From positions 1-10,134 of the forward strand of contig JADNYV010001042.1 in NCBI GenBank assembly GCA_015501055.1: a stretch of DNA of 10,134 nucleotides, written 5' to 3'. The notes under the pieces are model-generated. The model made no database searches and had not been told where the DNA came from. It was given only the letters and a program-made list of their open reading frames with translations. The position numbers were made by a program, and so were the translations under genes. The stretch is from Mucidula mucida (lineage: Eukaryota > Basidiomycota > Agaricomycetes > Agaricales > Physalacriaceae). Positions 8,547 to 10,134 of the stretch are shown here, piece after piece (within the stretch, counting starts at the first letter, position 1; each line of letters starts with the position of its first letter).

Positions 8547-9555
8547 ATGTCCCCCCAATATGAATGCATTCTGGTGTCGAGACCTGACTCTGGAGTCGTT
8601 CTCATAACTCTCAATAGACCCAAAGTCCTCAATGCCCTCAGCTCCCCTCTGTTTGCCGAGTTGATCAAGGCTATGAGCGACGCTGATCAAGACGGGATCT
8701 GACAGAGCCTTCGCTGGTACGATGGTTCTCGCTTGCTCTCGCCACTTCTCACCCTCTTCGGCAGCTGGTGGCGACATCAAGGAGATGAAAGACGCAGATT
8801 GTGAGTACGCAATTAATTGACAACCATTACCATGGATTACCCACTTCATGTCAGTCTCTTCCATGTACAGAAACAATTTTCTCGACAATTGGTCGTTCCT
8901 TAGCAAGCTGCATAAACCTGTTATCGCTGCTGTCAGCGGACTGGCGGTACCTCGAATTCCGTTCACCTAAACATTGTATTAATGTGTGGCGTAGCTTAGT
9001 GGTGGCTGCGAGCTCGCTTTGATGTGCGATATCATCTTGGTTTCCCCAACTGCCAAGTTTGGCCAGCCTGAGATTAATCTTGGTATCATTCCAGGCGGTG
9101 GCGGAAGCCAACGCCTTGCACACGCAGTCGGAAAGTCTCGTGCAATGGAAATGGTCTTAACGGGACGTTTGGTATCGGCCGAAGAAGCGGAGCGGTGGGG
9201 AATGGTCAGTCGAATCGTTACAGAGGCTGAGGGTGGCGTTGTCAAAGAGGCTGTTACCGTAGCACAAGGTATTGCCAGCAACTCGCCGTTCAGGCTGGGA
9301 AGGAAGCGGTCAATGCAGGTAGAGTTCTCTCTTACTAGACTTAGTCACTCTACTGATGTTCTTGATGTACAGCCTTTGAAATGACTCTGTCAGAGGGGTT
9401 GGGATTCGAACGACGAACTTGTCATGGCCTGTTTGCCACCAAAGATCAGAAGGAGGGTGAGTGACATTCGGGTCAGCGTATATGACGGTTTCTGAAGGAT
9501 TTCAGGTATGACTGCTTTCATTGAGAAACGCCCTCCCCAGTGGCTCAATGCTTGA
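8547..9555 (+). CDS. enoyl-CoA hydratase (ECHS1-type crotonase), broken in two places
   Basis: Hydrates 2-enoyl-CoA to 3-hydroxyacyl-CoA in fatty acid and branched-chain oxidation. Exons: 8547-8716, 8765-8800, 8855-8946, 8995-9318, 9373-9456, 9506-9555; introns 48-54 nt, GT-AG. Visible family motifs: [53 protein letters not shown] with the catalytic Glu, [13 protein letters not shown] with the second Glu, [13 protein letters not shown], and the C-terminal FEMTLSEG and [11 protein letters not shown]. Length is about 261 residues once gaps are allowed, like a mature crotonase. About 23 bases are missing at 8694-8700 (the strand before TGS) and about 7 at 9283-9289. One Gly of the usual GGGCEL is Ser (codon 8998-9000); the oxyanion-hole Gly is kept. 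No mitochondrial presequence is seen before MSPQYE and no SKL-type tail, so location is open. It may be a pseudogene or a misassembled gene. Confidence 0.82.
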
Positions 9556-9645
9556 CTGAATTTAGAAGTTGTATACACGTAGTCCTTGAAATTGTACTTT
9601 GTAGATCATGATTTGATCGATGCTCTTGTCAATAAAACGGTCACC

Positions 9646-10134
9646 ATGTCCGCCAAAACACGGCTCAAAGCAGCCAGAGATGCTATCAACAAGAAAGACT
9701 ACGCCAGCGCCAGAGACAATGCAGAGAAGGTGCTCGACTATGAGGGCGACAACTACAACGCGTACGTCGATCTCTTCCTACATTGTACGCACCCTCACCT
9801 CCAAGAACAGCAATGTCTTCCTCGGGCTAGCTCTCCTCGAACTCGGAGAACATGAGAAAAGCGAGCAAGTAACTAATTATGCACCAATGTTTGCGCAAAA
9901 TCTTATTGGTGGCGCCAGGCATATCAGAGAGCCATCGACAACAATCCAACGCAGGCGCTTGGATGGCAGGTGCGTCGCTGTTGAGTTATCTGTTATCGTG
10001 CTTACAATGAGTAGGGTCTAGCGCGTTTTTATGAAAGAACCGAAAACTGGGACAAATTGGCCATCACTCTGCAGCGATTACTGGCCCTATCGTGCGTCCT
10101 GATCGACTTTGTGGCTTCGTTTCATTGACTTTGA
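9646..10134 (+). CDS. Ski3-like TPR scaffold of the Ski complex, N-terminal part
   Basis: Partial at the right edge. Exons: 9646-9761, 9811-9868, 9919-9969, 10015 to about 10091, with introns of 45-50 nt, GT-AG, and an intact frame of about 100 residues. The residues form TPR helices: TRLKAARDAINKKDYASA, then FLGLALLELGEHEKSEQ, AYQRAIDNNPTQALGWQG, LARFYERTENWDKLAITLQR. This order and wording match the N-terminus of fungal Ski3 (human TTC37), the scaffold joining Ski2 helicase and Ski8 and feeding mRNA to the cytoplasmic exosome. A donor gtgcgt at 10092 probably ends the last visible exon. The ATG has a good context (tcaccatg); the frame is open upstream but less likely coding. It starts 90 bases after the hydratase stop, on the same strand. 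Confidence 0.78.

Noticed and set aside
8671..8702. Intron explaining the frame change in hydratase exon 1
   Set aside because: No GT donor occurs in this interval, and conserved coding motifs run up to both sides of the joint.
8499..8966. Minus-strand frame of 155 codons across the hydratase
   Set aside because: The plus strand has clear crotonase motifs with matching splice sites; the minus frame is incidental.

Overview
The window reads as nuclear DNA of a filamentous basidiomycete, most likely an agaricomycete. The evidence is dense gene spacing, mostly 45-65 nt introns with GT-AG borders (a few look GC-AG), and six protein genes whose products match fungal families. No rRNA, tRNA, CRISPR array, transposase or bacterial-type operon signal was seen. 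All calls come from reading the translated sequence; no database was searched.

Layout, left to right. 1-597: no gene identified. 598-2399 (+): a decayed copy of a fungal Crinkler/RHS-type (CR) P-loop ATPase with a nuclease-like C-terminus. It carries at least two frameshifts, and an intron with a GC donor cuts its Walker A motif. 2400-2743: intergenic with a TATA-like box. 2744-4655 (+): an intact six-exon membrane-anchored RING-H2 protein, a probable E3 ubiquitin ligase. 4785-6057 (-): a LYAR-type C2HC zinc-finger nucleolar protein with an RG-rich centre and a Lys-rich tail; its first exon is doubtful. 6058-6480: intergenic with two palindromes. 6481-8211 (-): a PWWP plus TFIIS-N/LEDGF-like chromatin protein in five exons, one splice again GC-AG, and one frameshift. 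8212-8546: divergent promoter with a CACGTG site. 8547-9555 (+): enoyl-CoA hydratase of the ECHS1 type, six exons, broken in two places by short losses. 9646-end (+): the N-terminal TPRs of a Ski3-like scaffold, running off the window.

Apart from the CR copy the genes look like ordinary housekeeping loci: ubiquitylation, ribosome biogenesis, chromatin reading, fatty acid or branched-chain oxidation, and mRNA decay. They do not form a pathway together.

The most striking property of the window is that every frame disruption I can align is a loss of bases, never a gain (about 1, 1, 1, 4, 7 and 23 nt), and that these losses also fall in genes expected to be conserved. This points either to assembly or read errors or to a deletion-prone or relaxed region; raw reads or cDNA would decide. 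I found no convincing new multi-gene system.
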